A stretch of 64,000 bases of DNA, taken from Halicephalobus mephisto. Taxonomy: Eukaryota; Nematoda; Chromadorea; Rhabditida; Panagrolaimidae. The notes beneath the pieces were generated by a model. It worked only from the letters and a program-made list of their open reading frames with translations. It was not told where the DNA came from and ran no database searches. Shown here in pieces: positions 36,804-48,978 of the stretch (the first letter of the stretch is position 1; each line of letters starts with the position of its first letter). A program made the translations under genes and the position numbers. Location of the stretch: contig SWDT01000087.1 of assembly GCA_009193035.1 (NCBI GenBank), positions 1-64,000 on the forward strand, in the 5' to 3' direction.

Positions 36804-38941
36804 TTTTTTAAATTACAAAATATTCAAAAAACAAATTTAATTCCGGGATTTATCCAAGTGAAACAAGTTACATCCGTTTGATTTTTCTTCACATCTGCAA
36901 TTTGACAGTAAATACATAAAATCAAAGGAAAAAGATCCATATCAAAGGCATTACCGACAAAATCGAATTCAAAACACGCGTTTTACCGGTTAATCGTTGA
37001 CAAAATTTATAAAAAATATAATCAGCATAAAAAAGGAAAAATATAAAAAATAAAAACAAAAATTATAAAATTCATATATGAAAAAAATTAAAATCTTCAA
37101 CACGATAAAAATTAATAAAATTAACAAAAATACGATTAAAAATAATCAAAAAGTATAAAAAACTCAGAAAATATAAAAATTATAAAAAGTTCGAAAAATA
37201 TAAAAATTGTGAACAATTCAAAAAATTCAAAAAATTTAAAAATTCATATATGAAAAAAATTAAAATCTTCAACACGATAAAAATTAATAAAATTAACAAA
37301 AATACGATTAAAAATAATCAAAAAGTATAAAAAACTCAGAAAATATAAAAATTATAAAAAGTTCGAAAAATATAAAAATTATAAAAAAGTAAAAATTCAT
37401 ATATGAAAAAAAATTAAAATCCTCAATACTAATCTTAATTATTAAAAATCTCCAAAAAAACAAGTTTAAAAATAATAAAAAAGCTCAAAAAACGCATTAT
37501 GAATGAAAAATGAACGTAACAGACGGTGTTCAAAAAAAATTCATATATGAAAAAACAAAAAAAAACTAATATCGCATTCCCGGGTTCTCCAAGACAACAA
37601 AACCCACATTTTTAAGTTTCAACATCGGCAATAATGCCATTCTGTGAGGTTTGGAAAAATTACGAAAGCGATTTCCAAAAAAAAATGAATATTTGTGCCG
37701 AAGCAGCTGGCGCCTCCGGCAAAGTATCGATTGGAGCAAGGACTCAAGAGACAAGTAGATTTCCCAAGGTTGAGGCATTTGAAACAATTTCTAACGTTTC
37801 TATAACTGTTAGAGTAAAAAGTAGTAAGTTGTAGTTAATTTTAGGTAGATTTTTTTTGGGAAAGAAAAAATTAAAAAAATAAAAAAGTTCATATATTGAA
37901 TTTCTAAATTTTACATAAATTTTTCCCAAAAAAATTATATATCAATTTCCAGCTTATCTAACACTTATTCAGGATATCCTATTAGTTTTCAATAAATATC
38001 CTTCTAAAAAGAGAAAAACTAAAAAATAAAAAAGTTCATATATCAAATTTTTAAATTTTACATAAATTTTTCCTAAAAAAAATTATATATCAATTTCCAG
38101 CTTATTTAACACTTATTCAGGATATCCTATTAGTTTTCAATAAATATCCTTCTAAAAAGAGAAAAAATAAAAAATAAAAAAGTTCATATATCGAATTTTT
38201 AAATTTTACATAGATTTTTTTTAAATAAAATTATATATCAATTTCCAACTTATCTAACACTCATTCAGGATATCCTATTAGTTTTCAATAAATATCCTTC
38301 TAAAAAGAGAAAAAATAAAAAATAAAAAAGTTCATATATCGGGTTTTTAAATTTTATATAAATTTTTCCTTAAAAAAATAACACTTCATTTTTCATTTTA
38401 TTTTGTACTGATTCATTATTCATTGTCTATTTATACCGCACATGCTGCTAGAAGGAAAAAAGTAAATAAATATTTCGAATTTTTTTACATTAAGGATCCG
38501 GCTGTTAATCATCCGATTTCGAAATTATTTAATTTTTAAATTTAATAATTATTTTCTATAATCATTGATTTTTAATGTTTATTATGATTATTTAATTTTT
38601 CAAAAAATATTGAAAAAATAAAAAACGAGAATCCGGATTTTTAGATTTCGTAGATTATCTATGTTCATAAAAAAGAAAAAATGAAAAACATTAAAGATTC
38701 ATATATCAATTATGCGAAATAAACAAAAATTATACAATAATGACAGTAAATATACAGAAATTATATAAGAATTACTTTGAAATTTAAAATTTTAGGAAAT
38801 TTTCAGATTTTTAGGTAAGTTTGTAAAAAGTGAAAATATTAAAGATTCATATATCAATTATGTGAATATATAAAAATTATATATCAAATATAGTAAATAT
38901 ACAAAAGTTATATATGAATTACTTTGAAATTTACAAAATTA

Positions 38942-39120
38942 CCTTCTGAATTGTCGGACAGTCAGGGATCTGGCTCAAGTTGGAAAGACTGGTTTTCCAT
39001 CCCAAATAAAGGCGTAAAACCAGCGCGAGTGGTTGAAAAATCCAAATCGAACTCTTCAAGGTTGAAAATTCCGCGCTAAGCAACCGAGTATTGCCAGCTA
39101 GCTACTGAGTACAATTGTCA
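38942..39120 (-). promoter_or_regulatory. Possible 5' untranslated exon or promoter of innexin form A
   Basis: An isolated GC-richer block in simple sequence. On the minus strand it ends in CAGAAG|GTAATTTT, a usable donor, and contains a 12-codon upstream ORF (MENQSFQLEPDP). Being upstream of exon A1 on the same strand makes a 5' UTR exon plausible. There is no direct proof. Confidence 0.3.
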
Positions 39121-40079
39121 ACAAAGCAGCCAAAGACCTGGCCAGAAAGCGAAATTAACTAGATCTAGCTAGAAAAAACCAAAATTACGTGGTATAAGAA
39201 AAAAATTAAGAGGATCGACGAGGAATAAATTAGGGGATCAAAAAATAAAAACAGGAAATTTTAAAATCGAAAAAAAAATTAAAATAATCAGAGAAAAATT
39301 TTTTTATTTTAAAAATCGAAGAAAAAATTTAAAATAATTTTAAAAATAAAAAAAATGTTTAAAATTATTTTTGTATAAAATTTTCAAATTATTTTAAAGT
39401 ATTTAATTTTAAAAATTAATTTTTATTATAAAAAGTAAAAATTTTATAAAAAAATTTTAAATATTTAATTTTAAAAATTAATTTTTATTTTAGAAAGTAA
39501 AAATTTTATAAAAAGTAATTTAAGTATTTAGTTTAAAAATCTACTTTTTTTAAAAAGTGAAAATTTTATTAAAAAAATTTTATTTAGTTTAAAAAATTAC
39601 TTTTTTTTTTAAAATAAAAATTTTAAGTATTTAATTTTAAAAATTAAATTTTATTATAAAAAATAAAAATTTTAAGTATTTAGTTTTAAAAATTAAATTT
39701 TATTTTAGAAAGTAAAAATTTTATAAAAAAATTTTAAATATTTAATTTTAAAAATTAAATTTTATTTTAGAAAGTAAAAATTTTATAAAAAGTAATTTAA
39801 GTATTTAGTTTAAAAAATCCACTTTATTTTAAAAAAATAAAAAAAAGACCTGGCTGACAGATTTGATTAATCAACTTGATCTAAACTCAGAAACAACTTT
39901 CTAGCTTTGAAAAAATAAAAAATCTTTGGTTATTGGAAATTCGAAAAAATTTTTTATTGATCTTGAAAAAAAGAATGAATCCTTTTAGGAATTCAAATCG
40001 AGACAATTTTTCTGAATTTTTAACAAACATTTTTCATTTTTTGAAACAAAAATTTTCGGAAATTTCAAAAGCATGTAAA

Positions 40080-40720
40080 CACAAAATTTTATAGATTTCG
40101 GTCTTGATTGGAAAATTTTTGATTTTCGGTCTTAACTGGAAAGTTCTTAATTTTTGGTCTTAACTGGAAAATTTTTGATTTTCGGTCTTAACTGGAAAAT
40201 TTTTGATTTTTGGTCTTAACTAGAAAGTTCTTAATTTTTGGTCTTGATTGGAAAACTTTACAGATTTCGGTCTGGATTGGAAAGTTTAAAAATTCACGAT
40301 GAGATAACTTTTAAACTAAAATCTTTGATTTTTGGTCTTGACTGGAAAGTTTAAAAATTTATAATGAGATAATTTTTAAACTAAAATCTTCGATTTTTGG
40401 TCTTGACTGGAAAATTGTGAATAATAAATTCTGGAATTTTCGCTCTTGACTGGAAAATTTCAAAAAATTAAATTTTAAAATTTTCGGTCTTAACTGGAAA
40501 ATTTTATAGTTTTCAGTCTTGATTGGAAAATTGTAAATAATAAATTTTAAAATTTTGGGTCTTGACTGGAAAATTGTAAATAATAAATTTTAAAATTTTC
40601 GGTCCTAACTGGAAAATTTTAGTTTTCGGTCTTAACTGGAAAATTTTATAGTTTTCAGTCCTAACTGGAAAATTATAAATAATAAATTTTAAAATTTTGG
40701 GTCCTAACTGGAAAATTTCA
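40080..40720. repeat. About 29-bp tandem repeat
   Basis: About twenty degenerate copies of 'cggtcttgactggaaaattt' with short A/T linkers. The same motif is scattered at 60150-60310 and 60930-61360. Confidence 0.85.
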
Positions 40721-41209
40721 AAAATTCGTTTTTAATTACATTTTCGAAATTTCGTTATTTTTGATTTTCAAAAACGAATGACTGTTGCTTTTCTGTTTGG
40801 GCATTTCTTTGTTTAACTGTCTGCTTGTAAACAACGTCCAGTTTCCGATTTCAAAGAGACATCTGGCTAAATCACAAAGACCAATTTCAAACCGAAGGTG
40901 ATTGAAAACAAGATTAACTGACACGCTTGAAAATTTACGATCCAAAATTTAAAACTTTCGTCGATTGCTGATCTTGACGGGATTATGGTCGATGATGCGG
41001 ACTAGTTTGGGAAATTTTAAAAAGCATTTTTAATCACAAAAAGAGTGCTGTATTTCGAAATATTTAAAAATGATAAAAATTAAAAAATGCGAAACCAAGT
41101 CTCGACACGAAAATTCCCGAAAATCGTGGCAGTAATGGTACCGCTGAACTAGCTACAGTAATGGGTGGAAGAATCGATTCTTGTAGGACATAGAGTCAAG
41201 TCTTACTGT

Positions 41210-42220
41210 GAGATTTTTGATGATTATGAAGAATTTCTTCTTTAGGTAAAAATAAAAATTAAGATCAGGATCATCTTAAAACGAAAGTTCTTGATGACCA
41301 TAATGAACTTCTTCTTTAGGTAAAAATAAAAATTAAGATCAGGATCATCTTGAAACGAAAGTTCACTCTCGACGCGAAAGTTCTTGATGACCATAATGAA
41401 CTTCTTCTTCTTTAGGTAAAAATAGGGATTGACATTAAAATCGTCTTGAAACGAAAGTTTACTCTCGACGCGAAAGTTTCTGATGACCATAATAAACTTC
41501 TTCTTTAGGTAAAAATAAAAATTAAGATCAGGATCATCTTGAAACGAAAGTTCACTCTCGACACGAAAGTTCCTGATGACCATAATGAACTTCTTCTTCT
41601 TTAGGTAAAAATAAAAATTAAGATCAGGATCATCTTGAAACGAAAGTTCACTCTCGACACGAAAGTCCCTGATGACCATAATGAACTTCTTCTTTAGGTA
41701 AAAATAAAAATTAAGATCAAGATTATCTTGAAACGAAAGTTTACTCTCGACGCGAAAGTTCTTGATGACCATAATGAACTTCTTCTTCTTTAGGTAAAAA
41801 TAGGGATTGACATTAAAATCGTCTTGAAACGAAAGTTTACTCTCGACGCGAAAGTTTCTGATGACCATAATGAACTTCTTCTTTAGGTAAAAATAAAAAT
41901 TAAGATCAAGATTATCTTGAAACGAAAGTTTACTCTCGACGCGAAAGTTCCTGATGACCATAATGAACTTCTTCTTCTTTAGGTAAAAATAAAAATTAAG
42001 ATCAGGATCATCTTAAAACGAAAGTTCACTCTGGACGCGAAAGTCCCTGATGACCATAATGAACTTCTTCTTTAGGTAAAAGTAGGGATTGACATTAAAA
42101 TCGTCTTGAAACGAAAGTTTACTCTCGACGCGAAAGTCCCTGATGACCATAATGAACTTCTTCTTCTTTAGGTAAAAATAAAAATTAAGATCAAGATTAT
42201 CTTGAAACGAAAAATCATCC
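41210..42220. repeat. Tandem repeat, 93/96-bp alternating units
   Basis: About eleven units containing 'gatgaccataatgaacttct', 'tctttaggtaaaaat' and 'tctcgacgcgaaagtt'. Units alternate between 93 and 96 bp and between two sequence variants, giving a 189-bp higher-order repeat. On the minus strand 41242-41961 stays open for 239 codons as 31/32-residue repeats, but end units carry stops, so coding is not supported. Confidence 0.9.
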
Positions 42221-42744
42221 TCAACTCAAAAGTGTAATAATCATGATGCGTTTGCTCATTCCCAAGTGTGAGTAGAATTTTGCATAAACTTTTACTTTAC
42301 TTTTATTCCTATTTCGCACTATATCAAAATTTACAAACAATACAATTTCAAACTTAATTTTTTGCATAAAAATCAATCTAATAAGAAAATAAAGCCAACT
42401 CTCCCTACCGAAGTCGCTGATGATCATGACGAATTTGTTTATTTTCAAACGAAAATGAAAACTAACTTTTTAAAAATATTCATCAATATAGTGAATTTTA
42501 AACTTAAAACTTTTATGATTAAAATTATTTTTTTAAAATTATATTTATTGCGAAATCAACTTTCACCAAAAAGTCGCTGATGATCATGACGAGTTCGCTC
42601 ATTTCTAAGCGAAAATGAAAACTAATTTTTTAAAGGAATCTGACCTATTTCCTTAATTGACAGTTGTTAACTCTTCGTTTTTATTCCAGCAGTCAACAAT
42701 ACAAAATAGTTAAGAACAACTCTTCGCAGCTTGGTCTCGTTCCC

Positions 42745-43115
42745 TGTTGTCGCTTCTGAGATCCTTCGCTTCTGAGATCCTTCGCTTCTGAGATCCTTCG
42801 CTTCTGAGATCCTCTACTTCTGAATTCCTCTACTTCTGAATTCCTCCGCTTCTGAATTTCTCTACTTCTGAATTCCTCCACTTCTGAATTCCTTCGCTTC
42901 TGAGATCCTCTACTTCTGAATTCTTCCGCTTCTGAATTCCTCTACTTCTGAATTCCTTCGCTTCTGAGATCCTCCACTTCTGAATTCCTCTACTTCTGAA
43001 TTCCTCCGCTTCTGAATTTCTCTACTTCTGAATTCCTCCACTTCTGAATCCCTTCGCTTCTGAGATCCTCTACTTCTGAATTCCTCCGCTTCTGAATTCC
43101 TCTACTTCTGCCGGC
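42745..43115. repeat. 18-bp minisatellite
   Basis: About twenty copies of 'cttctgaattcctctact' / 'cttctgagatccttcg'. The two variants form a higher-order pattern: the block 42805-42905 is largely repeated at 42975-43070. Confidence 0.95.
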
Positions 43116-43464
43116 TGCCTGGTGCGCAAGTTGAGTTCTTGTATCTCAAGGATTTTCGGGCTAGGAGTCTTCTCACTTTCTGCGACAAACTTTTTAAAAA
43201 ATATTCATCAATATAGTGAATTTTAAACTTAAAACTTTTATGATTAAAATTATTTTTTTTTAAAATTATATTTATTGCGAAATACATCTAATTAAAAAAT
43301 CTGCTCCATGGATCTAGTTCTGGAAAGGAACAAAGACCACATCAAGGCCCCGGAGAAGAATGGTTGGTTTACAATTCCGGAAATTCCTCATTTGAGAGTC
43401 GGATTAATGTCCTTAGAATCTTTAGAGTCAAATTCAGACTGAATTGGATTCATTTCAACTCCGA

Positions 43465-46334
43465 ATGAATTTTCTGAATTTTCTATTTCTTTATTTTTTA
43501 ATTCCTGCAAATGAATCTACTCTGGAGACTTCTACACCAACCACACAAGGTACCCCGAGCACTCCAAGCACCCCGAGTACCTCAGGTATTCTAAATGCAC
43601 CACATACCGCAAGTACCCTAAGTGCTTTGAGTATCCCAGATGTTCTAAGTAATTTAAGCACCCCCAAGTACCTTAAGTACCCTAAATACTCCAAATACCC
43701 CAGATGTTCTAAGTGCTTTGAGTACCCCACGTACCCTAGGTACCTCAAGTATCCCGGGTATCCAAAATACTCTAAGTATATCAAGTACCTTAGATAGCCT
43801 AAATACTTCAAATTTGTTGGGAACCCCACATACCCCAAGTCCGTCAAATATCCGAAGTATCCTGAGCGCTCCAAGTACCCCAGATGTTCTAAGTAATTTA
43901 AGTACCCCACATACCTCAAGTATTCCAAGTATCTAAAATGCTCTAAGTACCCTAATTACCTTGGGTGTCCGAAATACCTCAAGTTTGCTAGGAACCCCAC
44001 GTACTCTAAGTACCCTAGGTACCCCAAATACCTCAAGTACCCTAAGTACTCCAGGTATCCGAAGTACTTTAAATAATCTAACTATTCCAGGTACCCCGAC
44101 GTCTCTGACTCCAGTGTTTTCTTCTACCGTACGTACAGCAGACATTACACGGTACGTTAAGTCCGAAAATTCGCATACGAAAAAAAGCGTAACTTTTGAC
44201 TTCTTAACAATTGCGAAATGTAACACAATCGTCACATTTTTCATGAATATTTAGTATTTTGACGAAAATTGTGACTTCTTAGTAACGATAAAATAACTTA
44301 ATAGTAACAAAAATAGAACTTAATAGTGACGAAAATTGTAACTTGATAGTGATAATAAAATAACTTCATAGTAACGAAAATATGACAATAGTGATGGTAA
44401 AATAACTTCATAGTGACGGAAATTATAACTTCATAGTAACAAAAATAGAACTTAATAGTGACGGAAATATAACATAATAGTGATGATAAAATAACTTCAT
44501 AGTGACGAAAATTATGACTTAATAGTGACGGAAGTATAACATAATAGTGACGAAAATTATAACTTCATAGTGACGAAAATTATGACTTAATAGTAACGGA
44601 AATATAACATAATAGTGATGATAAAATAACATAATAGTGACGAAAATTGTAACTTAATAGTGACGAAAATTATGATTTAATAGTAACGGAAATATAACAT
44701 AATAGTGACGAAAATTATAACTTCATAGTGACGATTTGCATTTGTTACTGGTGCAAAAATTGCGATTTTTTTGTGTGTATTATTCAATCGGAAATTACAG
44801 AGTCAAGGATGTTTCGACTTCTACAGAATCCCCAGAAATCAAAAAAAGATTTTCAAAGTTATCTACAAAACTAGAATCCGATTCCAGAAAAATTTCCCAA
44901 AAAATTAAAGAAACAATTTCAAATGGGACTCCAGAATCCTATCCTCCATCACCGCTCCCAAAAATCGAAAACAATGTTTTTAAAGAATTTGCGAGATTAT
45001 CCAAATTGACAGAATACATGTTAATCGATCCAAAATTCGCCGAAGATGTAAATTTTGAAATTTTAAAAATATAAAAAATTAAAAAATTTTAAAAATTTTA
45101 AATTAAAAAAGTTTTAAAAACTAAAGATTTAAAAAAATTTTAAATTTTCAAAATTAAATAAATTTAAAAATAAAAAATTTTGATTTTTTAATAATTTAAA
45201 ATTTTGAAAATTTCGATTTTTTAATAATTTTAAATTTAATAATTTTGATTTTTATAAATTTTAATTTTTTGAAATTTTGATTTTTTAATAATTTTAAATT
45301 TTGAAAATTTCGATTTCTTAATAAATTTAAAAATAAAAAATTTTGATTCTTAATAATTTTAAATTTAATAATTTTGATTTTTTAATAATTTAAAATTTTG
45401 AAAATTTCGATTTTTTAATAAATTTAAAAATAAAAAATTTTGATTCTTAATAATTTTAAATTTTAAAAATTTCGATTTTTTAATAATTTTAAATTTAATA
45501 ATTTTGATTTTTTAATAATTTTAAATTTAAAAAACTTTAATTTTTTAATAATTTTAAATTTAAAAATGAATTACAGTATGCCAATGACAGATTGACAAAC
45601 ATGTCGAAAATCCTCTACGTGGTCTATGGGGATGTTGTGAAGCACGTTTTCGCTTCAGAACCTCTGACTCAAAGACAACCTCCGAGGAGAAGGAACCGGA
45701 TACGGTATCGAATGAAGAGTCTCAACGACAAACCTCCAAAAAGTAATTTTTTATGAATTTTAAAAATTAAAAATTAACATTCAAATTTTTGCAATTTTAG
45801 AAGTATCTAAAAATTAAAAAAAAAGTTTTAAAAAAATTTTATAAAAAATATTTTTGATTTTTTATAATTTAAAAATTTAAAAATTAATATTTAAATTTTT
45901 GTAATTTTAGAAGTTTCTAAAAATTAAAAAAAAAATGTTTTTAAAAAATTTTATAAATAATATTTTTGATTTTTTATAATTTAGTAATTTAAACATTAAT
46001 ATTCAAATTTTCATAAAAATATTTAATTTTTGAAATAATTTTTTTAGGCTGTAGTGAATCCGGACGAGAAACTTTGAGAATTTTTTGTCCTTTTTCGTAC
46101 GGTTACCAATGGTGGGATTGTCTGATGCCGGATGAGGTCTGTGACGGGATCCCCCACTGCGGTCTGGGGGACGACGAAGACCCCAAGATGTGTCTTTACT
46201 TCAGAGCTGCGGTTTCGAAACTTGAAAAAACACACCAAAGCATCATGTCTGACATCGCTCAATCCCATAAAATCGTCGAAAAAAATCCAGAATCTTCCAG
46301 AATGGAGATTTACAATCCCGAAGAAGAAGTATAA
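43465..46334 (+). CDS. Mucin-like secreted protein with LDLa domain, frame broken in the repeat exon
   Basis: Exons: 43465-44151 (repeat exon), 44801-45047, 45577-45742, 46048-46334; downstream phases (2, 0, 1) join exactly. It starts with a signal peptide (MNFLNFLFLYFLIPAN), then Thr/Ser/Pro repeats (STPSTPSTPSTSG, LSTPHT, LGTP). Exons 2-3 are hydrophilic, ending in a basic stretch (RQPPRRRNRIRYR). Exon 4 carries an LDL-receptor class A module: six cysteines (C-x11-C-x10-C-x6-C-x5-C-x10-C) with the acidic end GDDEDPKMC for Ca2+. The repeat exon is not open throughout: a five-C run near 43668 shifts frame and TAA at 43934 stops it, where a sister repeat has CAA. Either the allele is damaged, the assembly is wrong, or an intron removes part. 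Such proteins are typically O-glycosylated and extracellular. Family name unknown. Confidence 0.75.
43540..44110 (+). repeat. Minisatellite in mucin-like exon
   Basis: Degenerate 15-bp/30-bp units around 'agtaccccaagtac', encoding Ser-Thr-Pro in one frame and Lys-Tyr-Pro-Arg in another. Because GTACC and AG recur in every unit, cryptic splice sites abound. Confidence 0.9.
44240..44735. repeat. 20-25-bp tandem repeat in intron 1
   Basis: 'aacttaatagtgacgaaaat' and 'ataacataatagtgatgat' variants, about twenty copies. Confidence 0.85.
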
Positions 46335-48978
46335 TTTTCATTTTTTTTAGTTTTTTTGATAAATTTAATTTGTACTTTTTTAAATCGAAGTTAACAGTCA
46401 AAATTCAAAGTCAAAGTTGGTCATCAAAGTTAATTGTCAAAGTTGGGCATCAAAGTTAACGATCAGCATTCGAGATCAAAGTTGGTCATCAAAGTTCGAT
46501 ATTGAAGTTCATCATCAAATTTTGAAGCTAAGTTGGTCGTCAAAGTTAATGGTCAAAGTTCGAAAACAAACTTTGAGGTTGAAGTTGGTCATCAAAGTTT
46601 GAGATTGAAGTTCATCATCAAATTTTGAAGCTAAGTTGGTCATCAAACTTTGAGGTTGAAGTTGATCATCAAAGTTCGATGTCGAAGTTGGTTATCAGAG
46701 CTAATGCTCAAAATTCAACTTCAAAGTTGGTCATCAAAGTCAATGGTCGAATTTTGATGATTAACTTCAATTTCAAAGTTCAATATTGAAGTCGATCATC
46801 AAAATTTGAAGTTAAAGTTGATCATCAAAATTTGAACTTGAAATCATAATTCGAAACTGAAATTTGGATTTTTCATATTGAAAATTGTAAATTTCTTAAT
46901 TTCAAAAATCTTGTTTACCTGAATTATCTGAATTCTTATATTTTTAATATGATTCATAAGTTATGTCTTAACACGAAAAGTCCGAATTTCAATTTTGAAC
47001 CTTAGATTCTAACTTTAATTCTACGAAATTTGGATTTTTCGTATTAAGATATATCTATAAATTTCTTAATTTCAAAAATCTTGTTTACCTAAATTATCTG
47101 AATTCTTATATTTCAAACATGACTCATAAGTTGTGTCTTAACGCGAAAAGTTCGAATTTCGGTCTCGAACCCTGAGTTCCGATTTTGATAAACCAAAGCT
47201 CTGTTTACTTATGGGTGACCCAGGTTGATCTATCAGACAAATCTCCTTCGACTAAGATGTGCCAGTTTTTCTTCCATCTTCGTCGGCATAGACAAACAAG
47301 TCGGAAAATCAAAGGTCCCGTGGTAGCTTCAAAAAACATTTATAATCTTTTTTTTCCAAAGAACTTTACGAAAAATTTTGATTTTCTATTTTATTAAATA
47401 AAAATAAATTTAATTATTTTTAAATTTTAATTAAAAAATATTTTTTAGATTTTTGTATTTTTAAAATTAATTTATCGAATTACGTAGAAATTTTAAAAAG
47501 AGGAAAAATAAAAAATTTTTTAAAAATAAGAAGATTTTTAAAAAAAAAAAAAATTTTTAAAAATAAGAAGAATTTTTAAAAAAAAATAAGATTTTTAAAA
47601 ATTAAGAAAATTTAAAAATTTAAAATTTTTAAAAATTATAGAAATTTAAAAAGTTTTAAATAATTCTAAAAATCTTGAAAATTTATAAATTTTTTTTAAA
47701 TTTTAAAATTTAAAAAATAGTAATTTTAAAAACATTCATGAATAAATTGATTGAACCATTTTCGGTCTTTGCCAGGGACTATTATTATTCGATCCCCTAC
47801 GGCATTTCTTTATTTTTAAATTTTATTTTTTTTTAAATTATAAAATTGAAAAAATTCAAAAAAGTTGGAGAAAAAGTGCCATAGGGAATGAATTATTATA
47901 GAATTATTTTTAATAATAAAAGTAATTCTAAAAACATTCATGAATAAATTGATTGAACTATTTTCGGTCTTTGCCAGGGGCTGTTATTATTCGATCCCTT
48001 GCGGCATTTCTTTATTTTTAAAATTTAATTTTTTTTAAATTATAAAATTGAAAAAGTGCCATAGGGAATGAATTATTATAAAATTATTTTTAATAGTAAA
48101 AGTAATTCTAAAAACATTCATGAATAAATTGATTGAACTATTTTCGGTCTTTGCCAGGGGCGTCGTCGGTCTGTCCTCGAAATCGACCTTCGTTTTCAAT
48201 TTTTTTCAATTTTCGTTTTTCTTTTAATTTTTCTGACCATTTTCACCTTCTTTAATTTTGATTACAATTATCTTGGTTTTTGATCATTTTGCGGATTAAA
48301 AATCGGAACAGTTGCTGAAGTATAAAGTTCCATAAAATTTCGATTCAGCTTAATCCTCGAGGGAAGCCTGATTTGACTTGTTGTCCTTTTTTGACAAAGA
48401 ACTTTGTTCAAAAATGGCATTTCTGGTCATGATTTCACGTTTTTGGACTTTTTAGTTTTTAAATAAAATAAAATTTTTGAAAATTTTGGGATTTTAAAAA
48501 TTTTAGAAATCTTCGAAAAATTATGAAACTTTCTAGAATTTAATATTTTTTAAAAATTAACATAATATTTTAGAATTTTTCAAAAATTTATAAAAATTTA
48601 TAAAAATTTATAAAAATTTTGGAATTTTAGAAATTTCTGAAATCTTCGAAAAATTATGAAACTTTCTAGAATTTCGTGAAATTTTCAGAATTCAGCAGAA
48701 ATTTCTAGAATCTCAATAGAGGATTCTGAAATCTTCGAAAACCTTATGAAAAATTATCAAACATTCTAGAATCCGGCGAAATATAGAATTTTGGAAATTT
48801 GAAAATTTTTCAGAATTCTTAAATTTTGAAGAAAATTCAAAATTTTTCAGAATTTTCAAAATTAAAAATTCTAAAATTTTTAAGAATTTTCGAAATTAAA
48901 AAATTCTAAATTTTCTTCGAGACAATTTTTAATTTTTAATTTCTACAGTAATTTCATTATTTTTAGGTAAAACTGAAA
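46335..48978. other. Intergenic, upstream of peroxidasin
   Basis: 46390-46850 is a repeat of 'agttggtcatcaaagttaa' (18-20 bp), related to 3390-3620. 46870-47170 is a two-copy repeat of about 175 bp. 47180-47350 is unique sequence of unknown role. 47720-48165 is a three-copy repeat. 48165-48430 is complex and, by position, could hold the peroxidasin promoter. 48480-48950 has degenerate 'cagaatttctagaatc' repeats. Confidence 0.6.
47720..48165. repeat. Three-copy tandem repeat, about 180-200-bp unit, each unit a foldback
   Basis: Each unit has 'tattattcgatcccctacgg' + catttc, then a spacer, then 'aaagtgccatagggaatga' + attattata, which is a near reverse complement. The third copy is truncated at 'tctttgccaggggc'. 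Confidence 0.85.

Larger units (their letters stand above)
36804..43464. other. Long gene-poor region
   Basis: Upstream of the innexin and before the mucin-like gene. It holds tandem repeats at 37045-37440 (about 190 bp), 37870-38380 (about 150 bp, four copies), 40080-40720 (about 29 bp), 41210-42220 and 42745-43115. Two islands of normal complexity, 37560-37840 and 38940-39180, may be untranslated innexin exons or promoters. No protein-coding gene is supported. Confidence 0.6.

Noticed and set aside
41242..41961. Minus-strand repeat ORF as a real gene
   Set aside because: Terminal units contain stops, there is no signal peptide or splice context, and the unit belongs to a satellite; kept only as a finding.
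42745..43115. CRISPR-like array of short repeats
   Set aside because: Contiguous 18-bp eukaryotic minisatellite without unique spacers.
43491..43928. 145-codon minus-strand frame rich in Tyr/Gly/Leu
   Set aside because: Shadow of the 'agtaccccaagtac' minisatellite; the plus strand has the signal peptide and the splice junction into LDLa exons.
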